Source of the DNA: Antedon mediterranea
Taxonomy: Eukaryota; Echinodermata; Crinoidea; Comatulida; Antedonidae
Direction: 5' to 3'
DNA length: 64,000 nucleotides
Assembly (NCBI RefSeq): GCF_964355755.1
Contig: NC_092670.1
Location: forward strand, 20,273,201-20,337,200
Part shown: piece by piece, positions 11,201 to 22,908 of the stretch
How the letters are laid out: each line of letters opens with the position of its first letter
How positions within the stretch are numbered: position 1 is the stretch's first letter
Notes under the pieces: model-generated
The model's input: the letters and a program-made list of their open reading frames with translations, nothing else
What the model was told of the DNA's origin: nothing
Databases searched by the model: none
Program-made: the position numbers and the translations under genes

Positions 11201-14200
11201 TAAATCATACATAAGATACATACACTTCAAGAAAATGAAATAAAAAATATGTGTTCCCGAGCATTCTGACGATCTATATTAATTTTAAAATTTAGCATAT
11301 TTTCACCATTTTGTTAACTTACACGTGCGTAGCCTGTCACTTTTGACGTGCTCGTATAAGGCAATTACGCGTTGAAAAGTGAATAAAATATGATGATATT
11401 ATTAAAGAAAGGTTGTACAACCGAAATCGGACAAAAAGAGTGCGCATTAACGTATAACGCGCAGTGCGCGTGCAAAAATCTGCGCACTCATGGCAATTTT
11501 TTAAACGCTTAAAATTGCCTGAAACGTACTCTAATTTCATCGAAAATAAATTTTAAAAATTTTGAACATTTTAAGCGCGCGTACGCAAGCGTTATATGCG
11601 CTACGCACGTAATTGTATTGCCATATGATGAAATATGACCTGAAATTTATGAGTACCAAATTTTGTTTAATTGTGATTCATGCTTGTGAAGATATGATTA
11701 CAAACGTGATTTCGTAAAATCGCGCGTAGACCGCGTAATTTTTGATTACGCATCGTGAAAATATAACCACATCGATTCCTGGCCATAAGGAATATACTCT
11801 GAAAAATTGACTTAAATAGATGAAACTGATATCAAGATAATTCACGGACAAAATAGTGCTAAGGAAAGAATAAATAAATAAATAAAGATTTTGACAGAAT
11901 CAAGAGGTTATATGCATGATAATGCATATAACCTAATTACAGTTTTCAATTATAATAGAATTGTTAAAAGGTAGCAAATGACAGTACATCATTAATGAAT
12001 GCATAGGATAACAAGATATATAGTTTTCATGTTTTTTTTCACTTTGTTTTGGCACATTTATCTAGGCTTTATAAAGAATGTTGCTAATAGAAAACCATTT
12101 AATAGGACAACATTGAAATAAATAAAAAGCAAAAAAAAGTAGCATAAATGATAACAGCTTGAAAACTAAACAGAGAAACTGAAATGATATTCACTATACC
12201 TCATCACTATCATCATCATCGCTCTAAGATGAACCATGGAAAATGATAAACAAAATATAATGAATGATAAATAATATTATTACTTTGTATCATAGGTGAG
12301 TTGTTTTGTGTCTACTAAGGTATTAGTGACCAAAGGGGTTTTAACGATCATCAATGTACCGTATATCCTTGGGTATAATCCCACCCCAATAGAACACGAA
12401 ATTGGGCCGACTTTGCGAGGTGGGACCATACCTGGGGAATACCTGATTCAGGTAAAAAAAATGATTTGTAACCATTTCTTGTAAAAACTCATCTGAACTG
12501 GATAGAAAAAGGTCTACATCCAGACCAATATTGGGACTATACCCGGAGATATGCCTGTTTGTGAAATCATACATAAAGTACGGGGTAGGATTAGACCAGA
12601 AGTGGGATTATACCTGAGGATATGGTATTAGCAACCACCAAGGTATATATTGTTTGTATTTAAAAAAAATATTATTGCCCTATTGATGCTATATAGTATA
12701 TATTAATTTGTCTTTTTAACAAAGAATTGTACTAACAAGTTTCTTATGAGCCCGCCAATTTCTCTGAATACTCTTTGCGCTGTTGTTCTTTCTCAATTCC
12801 TGCGCCTTTCTCTTCTGTTCTTCAAGCCTAATCTCTTCCTTTTTCTGTGCTCTTTTCAGGGACGCTGTGCTTCCGCTCCGGCTGCGTGGTGTTGTGCGTT
12901 GGATTGAGTCTGAGCTGGACTGGCGTGTTAATTTACTCCTAGCAGCAGCTTCTTCAGATTCCTTAAGTATTTGTGCAGTTATCTTCTTTAATTTGCCATT
13001 CAAATCTTTAATCTCTTGTCTGCAATAAATATAACAAATCTCAATAACACCAAATATGTAATATTCTAGTAGTGTAATGTGCCCAAATATGGTAGTGATA
13101 TGGTCAAATATGGTAGTGATATGGTCAAATATGGTAGTGATATGACATCATTATGTCCATATATGGGCACATCAAATGTTTTGTTTTGTTTGATGGTGTA
13201 GACAGAGCATAACATGTGTTATCTAAGATAATCTATCTAAGTATTGCTTTATTCAAATGTTTTTAAAGTTGTAGTGAAATAATCTAGTTCTTTTATTGAT
13301 GGTAGCGAGTAACAATAATATTATAAAGAGTATAACAAAGGCAAGGTCTCCTGATTGTTTTGTTTTCAAATGCAGTAACATTTGTTTACAATATTAATAT
13401 AATAATATGTAAAGCACATTTGAACATGTTTATTCATGAAAAGGGCACTATACAAATGTGGTATTATTATTATTATTAATATTATAATTATGATAATCAC
13501 AACTTCAAAACCTTACTCTTGTTCGTCTATTGTTTTCCGTAATTTTGATTTCTCTTCTTTCAGTCGTTTATTGTCTTTTTCATGCTTTTCAATGGTTTCC
13601 ATCAACTGTCTCTTATTAGCTTCTGCTACAGAGTTCTTTATCTCTCTGCCTTTTGCCTCTTCCACCTCCTTGATAAGAATTTAAATTGTCCCTTTAGTGT
13701 ATATAGGCCTAGGTTTTTTTTCTTTATACAATAACATATAACATAATCTTTTTTACTGTTTGGGCTTTCTTGGTTTTTGTTCACACATGTGTGTTAGCAC
13801 ACAACCTATTAAGCCTTGTCTACACTATCAAACTTTATGTGACAAAACAAATGTAATGTGCCCATATATGTACATGATGATATCATATCACTACCCTATT
13901 TAGAAACATTATCCCTTTTTTTGGTCAAAGTTGGATAGTGTAGCCATAGCTTTACATAACCACTTTCCAGGATCTAGATAAGTGTGAACAAGACCCTAGT
14001 TTTTTTCTGAAGAACTAAATATTATGTGTTACCTTTTCAAGTTTGTTGATGGTAGCTAGTAGATTCTGCCTATCCATGTCCTTGTAGTCTGTCATTTAAA
14101 AATGCATTTAAAAATTATATTTTTATATGGTAATTCTTTCATACAATCGTATTTAGGCAATTATAAGGTAATAGTACTATATATTTATTAGAAAGTATTA

Positions 14201-16890
14201 ATCAAAGTATTCAGATCAGAGAATTAAACTAATTGGTTGGGAGTGACTTTGTCTTTAACACAATGGTACCTTCTACTCACCTCCCTTTCCCCCTTTACCC
14301 CCTGACCTTGGGCTCGATTTGTCCATAGCTCGTTCCAAATCCAACTTCAATAGTTTATTTTCACTTTGCATTCGTTGGTTAGCTTCTGTCAGCCGTAAAA
14401 CTGTCCCATTCAATGCTTTTAATTTTGCATTGTTGTTACCACTTTGTTTCATTGACCTGTAGGTTAAAAATAAAAGTAGAGCTGTCCATGTAAGTAGAGG
14501 TGTCCATTTAAGTGGGAAAGGCTTATTCCAATAAATACAATATAAATCAAACAGAATGTTTTAAACTAACCTTGATAGTTTTTCATTTTCACTTTGCTCA
14601 ATTCGTAACCTTTGAACCTGAAATAGTAATATGTAAATATTAGTAGTAATATATAGTAACAGTCACATGTTATATAAATAGTATTAAGCTCTTTTTACAC
14701 TATCAAACTAGTTTGACAAAAAAAGTGTGATGTGCCCAAATATGGTAGAATATGACATCATCTTGTCCATCACATTTTTTTTTTCACATAAAGTTTGATA
14801 GTGTAGACAGAGCTTTACCTCTTGATAGAAAGTTTCCATTGCAATTTTCATTTCTTCAATATTAGTACATTTCATGTCTTCGTGCAATTTCCTAAAAAAT
14901 AAACAAAACCCGAAAGTATTTCATGATCTTTAAAATTAATTATAAAAACTGAACTTTCTAAAAAAATTATAAACCATTCCAAATACTACAATATTAACCT
15001 ATTACAGTAGTTCTCAGTGTAAAGTATGTATACTGCAGTAACTTAAAAAGTTTGAACAGTTACCATTAAAAAATTAAAAACCTACTTAAGTGCGTTTTCT
15101 TTTTCCTTAACAGCCATTTCAAGCTTAACGTTCCTTTGTTTCAATGTTACTATTTTCTAAAAGAAGAAAGATTTAGATGTTTAGATTTTAATAATAATAC
15201 TTTAAACATTTTGAAGGTTTAAAAAATTATTTTACTTACAGCATTGGGATCAATAATTTTACCACTTGAGGTCATTTTCATATCCCCAGTCTGTAAAAAA
15301 ATCAGAACACCTAATAAATGTGTAATATTTAGACATGAAAATGAAAATAGTGACATACCTCACTAGTCTTCATAAATAGTGACATACCCTACTGGTCATC
15401 TTTAACAGTGACCAACCCTACTGGTCATCATTAATAGTGACATACCCTACTGGCCATCATTAATTCATCAATATATTTCTCCTTCATTTTATTGTCATCT
15501 TCAAGTCGTCGATGGCGTGCCTTTATCAGCTCACTCTCTTGCTTAAGTACAGTGACCGTCTTTCTTAACTCCAGTATGTCATCATACATGTCCTCTTGAG
15601 GTTTGTAAACTGGAACTCCTTTCGTACTCCTTGTAAATGTATCTAGAAGGAAGTAAGTTCATTGACTGTGTTACTACTTAAAAATTGAAATATCTAACTC
15701 TGAAGCTGATGTATTACTTAGTAATATTAATATACTGCAGTTACTGCAGAAGAATATACAATTACAGTCTTACCATCCATAGCTGATTGTGATCTTCGTG
15801 ACTTTGCTGGTAGGCCCAGAACAGCTTCTCGAAGGTAGTCGCTACAATTACCACCAGGTACAGTTTTCTTACCAGTCAAGCCTAGGTAATTACTGCTTTT
15901 CACACTTGCTGTCAACCCTTAAAATATAAAGTATGTATGTTAAAAATCAATCTCCCAAAAGAAATAATGCTAAAGCTTTGTCTATATGGACATGCCACTT
16001 TTTGTGTCAAACTACTTCGATAGTGTAGACAGAGCTTAAGTTGTAGAATTTAGAAATGTGTATGATGTTTTTTTTTACTTACCTTGCCCTCTGTGCATTC
16101 CTTCAATCCATAATTCTTCTGATGTTTTTTTCGGGCCAGTAGCTCTCATTGGTTGTCCATACGGCGAGGCTTTTTAAAAGAACAAGTTTAATATTATATT
16201 TTATTTTGTATTGAGTTTTATTTAGAGTTGGTGAATGGAAAATAGTAGTTTATTATTTTATTAATCAATGCTCACAACATTTACATAAAATTAATACTTA
16301 CGTGGTTTCTTGACACGAACATTTTTTGAAACTTTCTTTTTCTTTTTTTTTGGGTTTCCTTTAGGTGAGTGTAATTTTAATTCATCTTCTGAAACATTGG
16401 ATGCAAAGCTGTCATCTGAATACTCTGCAAACTGTAACAAAAATATACAATTTTTATATAATAAACGCTAAATATTTTCAGGGTATATAGAAATATTGGC
16501 GAACGCCACATCATAATTAATGAGGAAAAGGGTTGGCGAGCCTTATTCATATATCTTTATAGATTGGGTTGAAGTGAACTATAACATTTCTATTGCTGCG
16601 ATACAAGGAGCCTAAAGTGGGCCTATAACTATATTACTACTACTAGGCCGCCAGCCTGGCCTGGTCCTTCTTTATAAACTCTAGCTAGGCTAAAGCACTC
16701 TCCCCCACCGACCGTACCCACTCATTGGACTGTTAGTGTCAATAATTGTAAAAAAGATGTAGGCCTAGGCCCAACTCTAGGGTCTAGCTTGCTATAGCAT
16801 ATTGACTAGGCTTATATATCGTAAATACATTATTATTTATTCAATATTAATGCCCTAGATATGTTATACCTCCTTAGCTGAAGTGGGCAT
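8277..16890 (-). CDS. IQCE: IQ motif-containing protein E, complete (697 aa)
   Basis: IQCE sits at the base of primary cilia, where in mammals it tethers the EVC-EVC2 complex with EFCAB7 for Hedgehog signalling. Nineteen exons in transcript order: 16890-16870, 16431-16302, 16169-16083, 15917-15774, 15642-15446, 15290-15240, 15156-15086, 14891-14819, 14617-14571, 14456-14281, 14088-14033, 13668-13517, 13019-12737, 12223-12200, 10183-10157, 10003-9783, 9037-8940, 8788-8660, 8383-8277. Total 2094 nt, all phases compatible. Start chosen at MPTSAKE, the only ATG in phase with exon 2. Layout: basic low-complexity N-terminus (about 1-75), long coiled coil (about 130-480), IQ motifs at 482-496 (SIQRNWRAHKKL), 514-534 (AIQSAYRGHESRKK) and 563-582 (TIQSAARGHWGRKK), then a Ser/acidic tail. 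The IQ spacing and coiled-coil segments match IQCE. Exons 14 and 15 are in-phase microexons. The donor of exon 8 abuts a MITE; that of exon 5 is repeated four times. Confidence 0.92.
8431..8600. mobile_element. hAT-like MITE, copy A
   Basis: Begins AGTGGCATAACAGC and ends GTGTTACACT, and shares its interior (CAGAGGAAAAAACA, GGCCTCCAGCGTTGGAGGG) with the copy at 9140. Termini of the AGTGGCGTAAC type suggest hAT. It lies between the last two IQCE exons. Confidence 0.55.
9140..9336. mobile_element. hAT-like MITE, copy B
   Basis: Ends AGTGGCGTAAC and GTTACGCCACT are exact inverted complements. Flanks AATTGTGT and GATTGTAT agree at 6 of 8 positions, as expected of a decayed 8-bp target duplication. 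In an IQCE intron. Confidence 0.6.
10811..10878 (-). repeat. tRNA-like sequence, probably from a SINE
   Basis: On the minus strand there is an A-box-like TGGCTCGGTGG followed about 30 nt later by a B-box-like AGATCGAGTCTC, then CACCTTGGGAAAC. The acceptor stem does not pair well, so this looks like a tRNA-derived SINE head and not a working tRNA. Confidence 0.35.
11320..11770. repeat. CpG-rich block of alternating GCGCGTACGC-type words
   Basis: An island of CpG words (GCGCGTACGC, AACGCGCAGTGCGCGTGC, CGCGCGTAGACCGCG) inside otherwise AT-rich intron DNA. Similar wording recurs at 21770-21815 and 22660-22700 inside the 1645-bp transposon, so it is more likely repeat-derived than a promoter island. 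Confidence 0.4.
13076..13208. mobile_element. TWA-MITE copy 4, left end degraded
   Basis: Contains three tandem CAAATATGGTAGTGATATG units and ends GGTGTAGACAGAGCA. The left terminal repeat is missing. In an IQCE intron. Confidence 0.65.
13812..13951. mobile_element. TWA-MITE copy 5
   Basis: AGCCTTGTCTACACTATCAA at the left and TAGCCATAGCT at the right, flanked by TTA on both sides (13809-13811, 13952-13954). Confidence 0.75.
14697..14814. mobile_element. TWA-MITE copy 6, abutting the donor of IQCE exon 8
   Basis: Flanked by TTA on both sides (14694-14696, 14815-14817). Read on the minus strand, the TAA at 14817-14815 supplies positions +2 to +4 of the donor GTAA, and the transposon starts at +5. 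Confidence 0.8.
15348..15460 (-). repeat. 29-bp tandem repeat of the IQCE exon 5 splice donor, about four copies
   Basis: The unit AGTGACATACCCTACTGG plus CATCATTAAT recurs at 15351, 15380, 15409 and 15438, exactly 29 bp apart. On the minus strand each copy carries an exon-like CCAGTAG followed by a donor: GTATGT at 15445, GTTGGT at 15416, GTATGT at 15387 and 15358. Only the first (15445) keeps the reading frame; reading on past it meets TAA after four codons. Confidence 0.8.
15974..16036. mobile_element. TWA-MITE copy 7, 63-bp minimal form
   Basis: Almost only two terminal repeats back to back, with TAA duplicated on both sides (15971-15973, 16037-16039). The internal tandem core is absent. 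Confidence 0.7.
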
Positions 16891-18016
16891 CGTGAAATAT
16901 ACGACCATTCACTAAAATTAATTTCGATCAAAAAAATGTTTATTGTTTACAGAGTCGATAGTGACCAAATTGGTGGCAGTATTTGTTAGTATACTGCCCT
17001 CTATTTTTCTTAAGTTTGCGAACTAAGTATTCAATACAAAAATATACAGTACTGTAACTTGGGTAAAATAAAATACAAGAACATCATCATTATTTATTAT
17101 GATAAGAAATAAAAGCTAAATACTTCTTCCTCTATTAAAAAAAAATATTGAAACGTTGGTTTAAAAAAAACAACATTGAATTAGATTGTCTCGTTTTAAA
17201 AAGAATACATTTGTAGCTCACTGTAGGCCTATCTGTTTTTTGTGTCTTGTATAATGTAAATCATAGGTAGTGTTTGTATCAAAATAAAAGAGAGCATTTC
17301 CTTTTTTAAAGTACAGAATAATTTATTTCAAAATATACACACAATATTAAAAAGTTTATAACAAACATTTTTGCAATCTCTTTTAAAAAGAAAATTGTTT
17401 GGAATATTTGGGGTATTTTCATACTCACTAGGGTTGCTGGACGGAATTAAATATTACTATTATAAAACAAATAGAAAAAAATTATTTAGTAAAGTAGAGG
17501 GACCAAGACTTGAGGTAACAGTAGTCTTAGATAAAATAATAATATTAAATACTGTACTTTATTTTAACGTAAATAAATAATACTTTATTTTAGTGGAGCT
17601 GTAACTTCAACGTCTTGCCTTCCAATTCCAAAGTTCAATCCTGACCTAGTGCCAGGGTCGTAACTCACAACTTTTTTAACTCCACTCCAAAAGCCTCAAA
17701 TGAAACTTAGTTTATAAGCACGATAGATTTATGAAATAATTTATGCATCGTGTAATTGACGAGTTACTCGTTGTTGGATGTGTATAAAAAAAAAGCTTGT
17801 GTCACCTCAAAGGTGTTCTACAAGGCTGTGGTTAACTTAATAAAAATAACAAGAGAGAGAGAAAAACAGAAAACATCTAAAGAGACACATTCATTAATTT
17901 AAAATATTTTGGGTGTTGTTCTTCATCAATCATAATCATTTGTCATATACAGGTTAAAAGTTTATACAGATATATGAAGGAATTTTGATAAATCTATTTT
18001 GCAATATGCTATTGGT
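16891..18016. other. IQCE upstream region and IFT27 3' region
   Basis: About 1.1 kb between the IQCE start codon and the IFT27 stop; both genes run leftward. The IQCE promoter must lie in the right-hand neighbourhood of 16890. I see no TATA box and no clear RFX X-box. A TTTATT at 17584 (AATAAA on the minus strand) is the best placed IFT27 polyadenylation signal, about 430 nt past its stop. The open frame at 17371-17580 is low-complexity and not convincing. Confidence 0.45.
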
Positions 18017-20077
18017 TCACTCTGCTAAGGACTTCATTATCTCCAGTTTGCTCTGGTATAAATGGTAGAACTCGTTTGCAATGTAGTAGAATGGAGCTTC
18101 TACGTTTTTTTGCTCTTTCTGTAAGAAAAAAAATCAATCAATCGTTAAAATGCTTCGAACAATGAAGAGCTTTTCAATGTAATGGAAAATAGTTTATCAA
18201 GAAAGTAAAATGCTGGTATACTCTTATAAGCTATTATGTGACAAAAAAAATATGATGTGTCCATATATGGACATGATGATGTCATATCCCTACCATATTT
18301 GGATATATCACTACCATATTTGGGCATATCACACTTTCTTTTTTCAAACTAGTTTGATAGTGTAGACAGAGCTTACGACAAATTAATCTGCTAACTTACT
18401 GCAGAACATTCAAAATATTGGATGTCTTTCTTGGCAGCATATTCCTCTGCAGTGTTGGAACCAACATTTCGTCGTCCTTCTAAATCTATCTTGTTTCCGA
18501 CTAAAACAGCTGTAAGAATAAGAGTCATTGAAACATAAACACTCATAATAGGGAATCTAGTTATGTCATGTTAATTCATCAGGGAAAATTGTGATGTCAT
18601 TCCACATTCAATTCTAGGTTCAGACGGCAATCAATAACATTCATAATGGTATATTTATTCAAATCCTCTTCACAGAAAAACTGAAGTGTGACAATTTTTT
18701 ACATTTTTAAAAGGTACTTAAAATATTTGAAATGTTTAAAAAAGAGAGCATAAAATAACATTAAAAAATTGAGGAACACACAATACATCATATAAAAACA
18801 ATAAAATAAACATATGTTCTATCTTGATGTGTGTAGATTTAATTGTCGATAGAGGGATATCAACCAGCCCAATAATTACATGTTTTGAAAAAAAACAAGC
18901 TCATATGCTTCGTTGATTAATTTGGTATTCTTATTTAAGATTTTAAGTTTATTATAATAGTCAAATGATACCTTATTATAATGTTTATTATTTAGGCATT
19001 TGTTCATAGTATTTGTATCCCTTTTTGTTTTTGAATGTTAACCTGTTATTGGCAAATTCTTTTTGCGGTTGGTTTTGGTTTCGAAATAAATTTATAAAAA
19101 ATAAAATGTTAACCAACCTGGAATATCTTGATTGGCTGCAGCTTTCACTCTTTCCAGCCATTTATTGCAACTTTTGAAAGATTCTGCATTGGTGACATCA
19201 AAGACAGCAATGGCTACAGATGGTTGATCCCACTGTACAAGATGCAAAGAAATTATTGTTTAATGTACTATACTGGTTGTGGAGGCCTCTTGAACACAAT
19301 TATAACTGATGCTTACTTTAACTTTAATCACCCCCTCCCCCACCCAAGGGTGATCAATCTACTGTACTTACAAACTCTTGAACATAATCAGAAAATGTCT
19401 CTTTTCCAGCTGAATCATAGAGAAACAGTTCCTGTATTAAACATTTAAAAAAGACAATTTATTAACATTACACCTTTCATATGTTATAATGTACTGGTTA
19501 TTTAATGCCAAATAAAAATAAAAATGCACTAGGTTAATGATGGATCATTTAAGTAAAATGAATGTCCTTACCACAGAGTCATTTGTGTCTGGAATGTTCA
19601 CTGTCTTTACACAAAGTTCAACACCAATTGTCTAAAAGAAGATAGCATGCGTGATTACATAGAAACTGAATTATTATATTATAACAAACATAAATACAGA
19701 AACAAAAACATACTGTGTAAGTGTAAAAAACAAATATGATATTAATAATCATCATCTTATTCTTGGTTTACCATTGAATATGCTTTTGGAAAGTGGCTGC
19801 CATCACTGTGGAATATTTGAGTCAATGCACTTTTTCCAACAGTTGAATTTCCTAAATAAAAAAAAGTTTTAAAACATGTTAATGCACATTCAGTTTAGGC
19901 TAGGCCCTAAACTTATAGAATATCCGGTAAATCTAAGTCAAACCAACCAACTGTGGCCGCAACGATCATCGCAGCCACAGACTAACCAGCTAGGGCCTAG
20001 GAAAAATAAATAATATCTTTATATAGTGAATTATTATACCAACCTACAACGACACATTTAGCTCTTAAGACTACCAT
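18017..20077 (-). CDS. IFT27: Intraflagellar transport protein 27 (Rab-like GTPase), complete, 186 aa
   Basis: IFT27 is a small GTPase of the IFT-B complex; with IFT25 it helps remove the BBSome and Hedgehog components from cilia. Seven exons in transcript order: 20077-20044, 19851-19772, 19631-19572, 19431-19372, 19232-19118, 18509-18400, 18118-18017. Total 561 nt, phases join, TGA stop. The length of 186 aa equals that of human IFT27. Motifs: P-loop GNSTVGKS (12-19), DSAGKE (64-69) where Rab proteins have the catalytic Gln, NKID (122-125), and CSAK (151-154). The tail APFYYIANEFYHLYQSKLE is typical of IFT27, and there is no C-terminal prenylation cysteine, as expected for this family. It lies head-to-tail behind IQCE, which transcribes in the same direction. 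Confidence 0.95.
18229..18373. mobile_element. TWA-MITE copy 8, left end shortened
   Basis: Left terminal repeat partly deleted (AAGCTATTATGTGAC), right end intact (TTTGATAGTGTAGACAGAGCT). Lies in the last IFT27 intron, ending 27 nt before exon 6. Confidence 0.65.
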
Positions 20078-20780
20078 TGCAACAAACAAACTCTTCCGTT
20101 CGTTTTTATATAGCCAAAGAGGTGCTTAAATTTCAAAATTAAAACTAAATGTTGTGTTGACAGTTTCTGAATCGAATGGTATGTTTATTATCTCGCGTCT
20201 TCTGCTTGGCGATTTACAAATTGAGGGCGTGCTTTGTCTAATGATTGACAGAGGTGAACTGTACGTACAGCAACTTTGATATTTTAAAATACGTAGTTTT
20301 AGTTTTACACTGTATTATATAACTATCATTTATCAAGGTTATAAAACATTTGAAATCATTGGTTTATTTATCGAGTTTTATCTAATTAAATATGAATATT
20401 AACTTATATTAATTATTATTTATATGGATAATTTATATTAATTAAAAGCTGCAAATTTTGAAGTAAGAATTGAATTAATAAATTCGTAATGACAAACAAA
20501 TGCAGTCTTTGTTTGAGGTTTAGAATAATTACATACTACCTCATACATAATCATTAATTTGTTATGTTATTTGGTATATTATAGAAAAACAGGGACTATA
20601 TGCCGCATGTAGGCCCTACGTCAGGCAATATAAAGTAATCAGGCAACTGGCCTCAAGTAGCAAAAAAACAATGAGTACAGGTGGCCACGAATTAATATTC
20701 ATCATCAACGATTGATCCAATCAGATTGCTGAAGTCCGGCATTGTTTTAATTGTGCTGCAATTTCATTAAATTCCATTCA
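20078..20780. other. IFT27 upstream region, likely bidirectional promoter area
   Basis: About 700 bp between the IFT27 start codon (minus) and the first candidate exon of the plus-strand transcript. AT-rich, with short CpG-containing stretches at 20190-20230 and 20790-20810. I see no gene, no clear TATA box and no confident X-box. Confidence 0.35.
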
Positions 20781-21263
20781 AAGTAGGCCTACGCGTCTGC
20801 GTCATTTCTGTTGTTGTGTGCCTGTCATGCGACTGAATTATGGGTTTACAGTTGGACGTAAGTAGAACATTAGGTATTCTTACACTAATGATACTATTAT
20901 ACATTTAATGTAAAGATAAATGTGTCATTCGGACACGAATTGAATATGTTTTATATTACGCCACCGTACGTAAATCCGCAACTGTAAGAAATAATGTCCA
21001 CATCTCGTCTCTTCTGAGACATTTTATTCTGTGCGTGTGCCGTTATGTTGATCAAATGTAGTGGAGAGATCAACTAACTTGTCCACGTGACAATACTGGT
21101 GCTAACTAATATTTAATAAACTGTCTTCTGTGGGCCTACACCCCTCAACTTATGATTTTTGTCTATTAATATTAATTTTTTTTCAGGTTAATCAAAGCTA
21201 TTTTTATTCTTTCAGATATTGAAGATAATATTTTTACTTTTATCTTGCAGATTTTTAATTATA

Positions 21264-22908
21264 TGTGACCCGATCTGGCAAAACCCTCTCTTTGTCGGCA
21301 ATTCAAAATTCACGTAATCAGTCAAAATACGTCCAAATCGACTACCCTGGCAGATTACATGTTTTTGCATTTTCGAAATATTTCTCTATCTAAGAATACG
21401 TCTACCTGATTTAAACTCCCGAAATTTAACTAAAATTATGAAAAAAGAGAGTTTTAAAAACATGTATTTTCCTCAAGCCTAACAATTTATTCACGATCTA
21501 CGCTAAAATTTTGCGTAAATTCAGTTGAAAGTTGCCGAGTTTTACGACATTTTGATCGCCAGTTCGCTGCACAATGTTGAAAGGTCACACATCAAAATAA
21601 AGCTCATCCATTTGACATTCCAAATATGGAAGTTTTAGGGCGGAGTTTAAAGAAGGAACCAATGAAAACTTTGATTTACTATGACATCATTTCAGAAAAT
21701 TCGGTTCTTCGAAGTTTCTGGAACAGCGAACTGCGTGTGTTGCTATGGCGCATCATCGCAATAACAAACGTTATTGGTCAACGCGCTAGATGTTATACGC
21801 TCTACGCGCGGAAATAAAAAGTTGTTTACATTTTTGTGAGGTTATTTTTATTTTACACACAGCATGTCGTAAATTTGAATAAAAACGATTTTAATATTCA
21901 AAGTAAAGTGTTCTGCAATAGCTGTAGTGTGTATTTGTTTATTCCATAGTAAAATAGACAAGTCAAAAACAATTCACGTCATAAATTCAATTGTATTTTC
22001 TATATTTTTTTGGGCTAGTAGGCCCTTAGGCCTAATTTTATTATGGTTGTAGGCCTACTACTACTGGGCCTAGCTTTATATTATTGTCAATAGTTTTATT
22101 TATACATTTTATATATCCAATCGGCTCTTAATTATTTATTTAATTTATTGTCCATTCCTTTCATATTAAATGTTTTTTTAAATCATTGGATTCAAGCCCA
22201 AACATCACAGCGAATCTTCCACGTTATAAAAAAAACAAATGTTATCGTCAATACAGTGTAATGTTAGCTTGCAATTAGCTGTGACTCTGCAAGGCGCCTA
22301 ACTTGTCTAGACTAACGCTAGCCCCCGTGTCGATGCACCGCTGCCATACACGGCCTGATGAACACCCATCATCAGTAGGTCTTAATACAGTACAGGCGAT
22401 GACGGCGAAAATCTGAATAGGCGCACCTAGGCCTAGGCCTGCTTGGTTTTTTGCCGTTGATATCGTAAACACTTCCGAAACCAGTTAACATTAGCTTGGT
22501 AGTTATAATGCTGCTTTTCAATAGTGCAAAATAGTTAATTCGAGTGACTAAATAGGTTAAAACGGCGTCTGAAATCAGTCAAATTGACCATAGTGTCCAC
22601 GCTGCTGCTATATCGCACACACTTCCTGGAATGACGTCATTGTACCTTAGACCAAAATAGCGCGTTGCTACGGAGTGAATTTTCAGCGCGTATCAAAAAG
22701 AATTTCATTGCAAACTTCAAACGCGATTTTCTCGTAAACTAATTGAATGATTTGTAAGTTTTTAAAATATAATAACTTTTTAAATATTTACTCAATTTTT
22801 ATGAAATAAACACCATTGCAAAGCTTATGATTCAAATAATCCAAATATATAAAAAAATACAAAATGAATATTTCCGACAAAAGTAGGGTTTTGCCAGATC
22901 GGGTCACA
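21264..22908. mobile_element. 1645-bp inverted-repeat DNA transposon, non-autonomous
   Basis: Left end TGTGACCCGATCTGGCAAAA is matched exactly by the complement of the right end, and similarity continues with mismatches to about 40 bp (both sides reach TTTGTCGG). TATA flanks both ends, a possible 4-bp target duplication. The best open frame (21626-21817, 63 codons) shows no transposase feature. I cannot assign a superfamily. Confidence 0.75.

Larger units (their letters stand above)
10494..11936. repeat. Possible transposon bounded by AGGTTATATGCAT inverted repeats
   Basis: AGGTTATATGCATT at about 10496 is repeated as AATGCATATAACCT at 11923-11936. The right end is itself a near-perfect hairpin (11907-11936). 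No protein is recognisable between. It occupies most of the large IQCE intron upstream of exon 15. Whether the two ends belong to one element is inference. Confidence 0.35.

Noticed and set aside
12716-13003. Separate 95-codon minus-strand gene
   Set aside because: It is IQCE exon 13; its apparent start is a TTG inside the exon, and the frame continues upstream across a splice junction.
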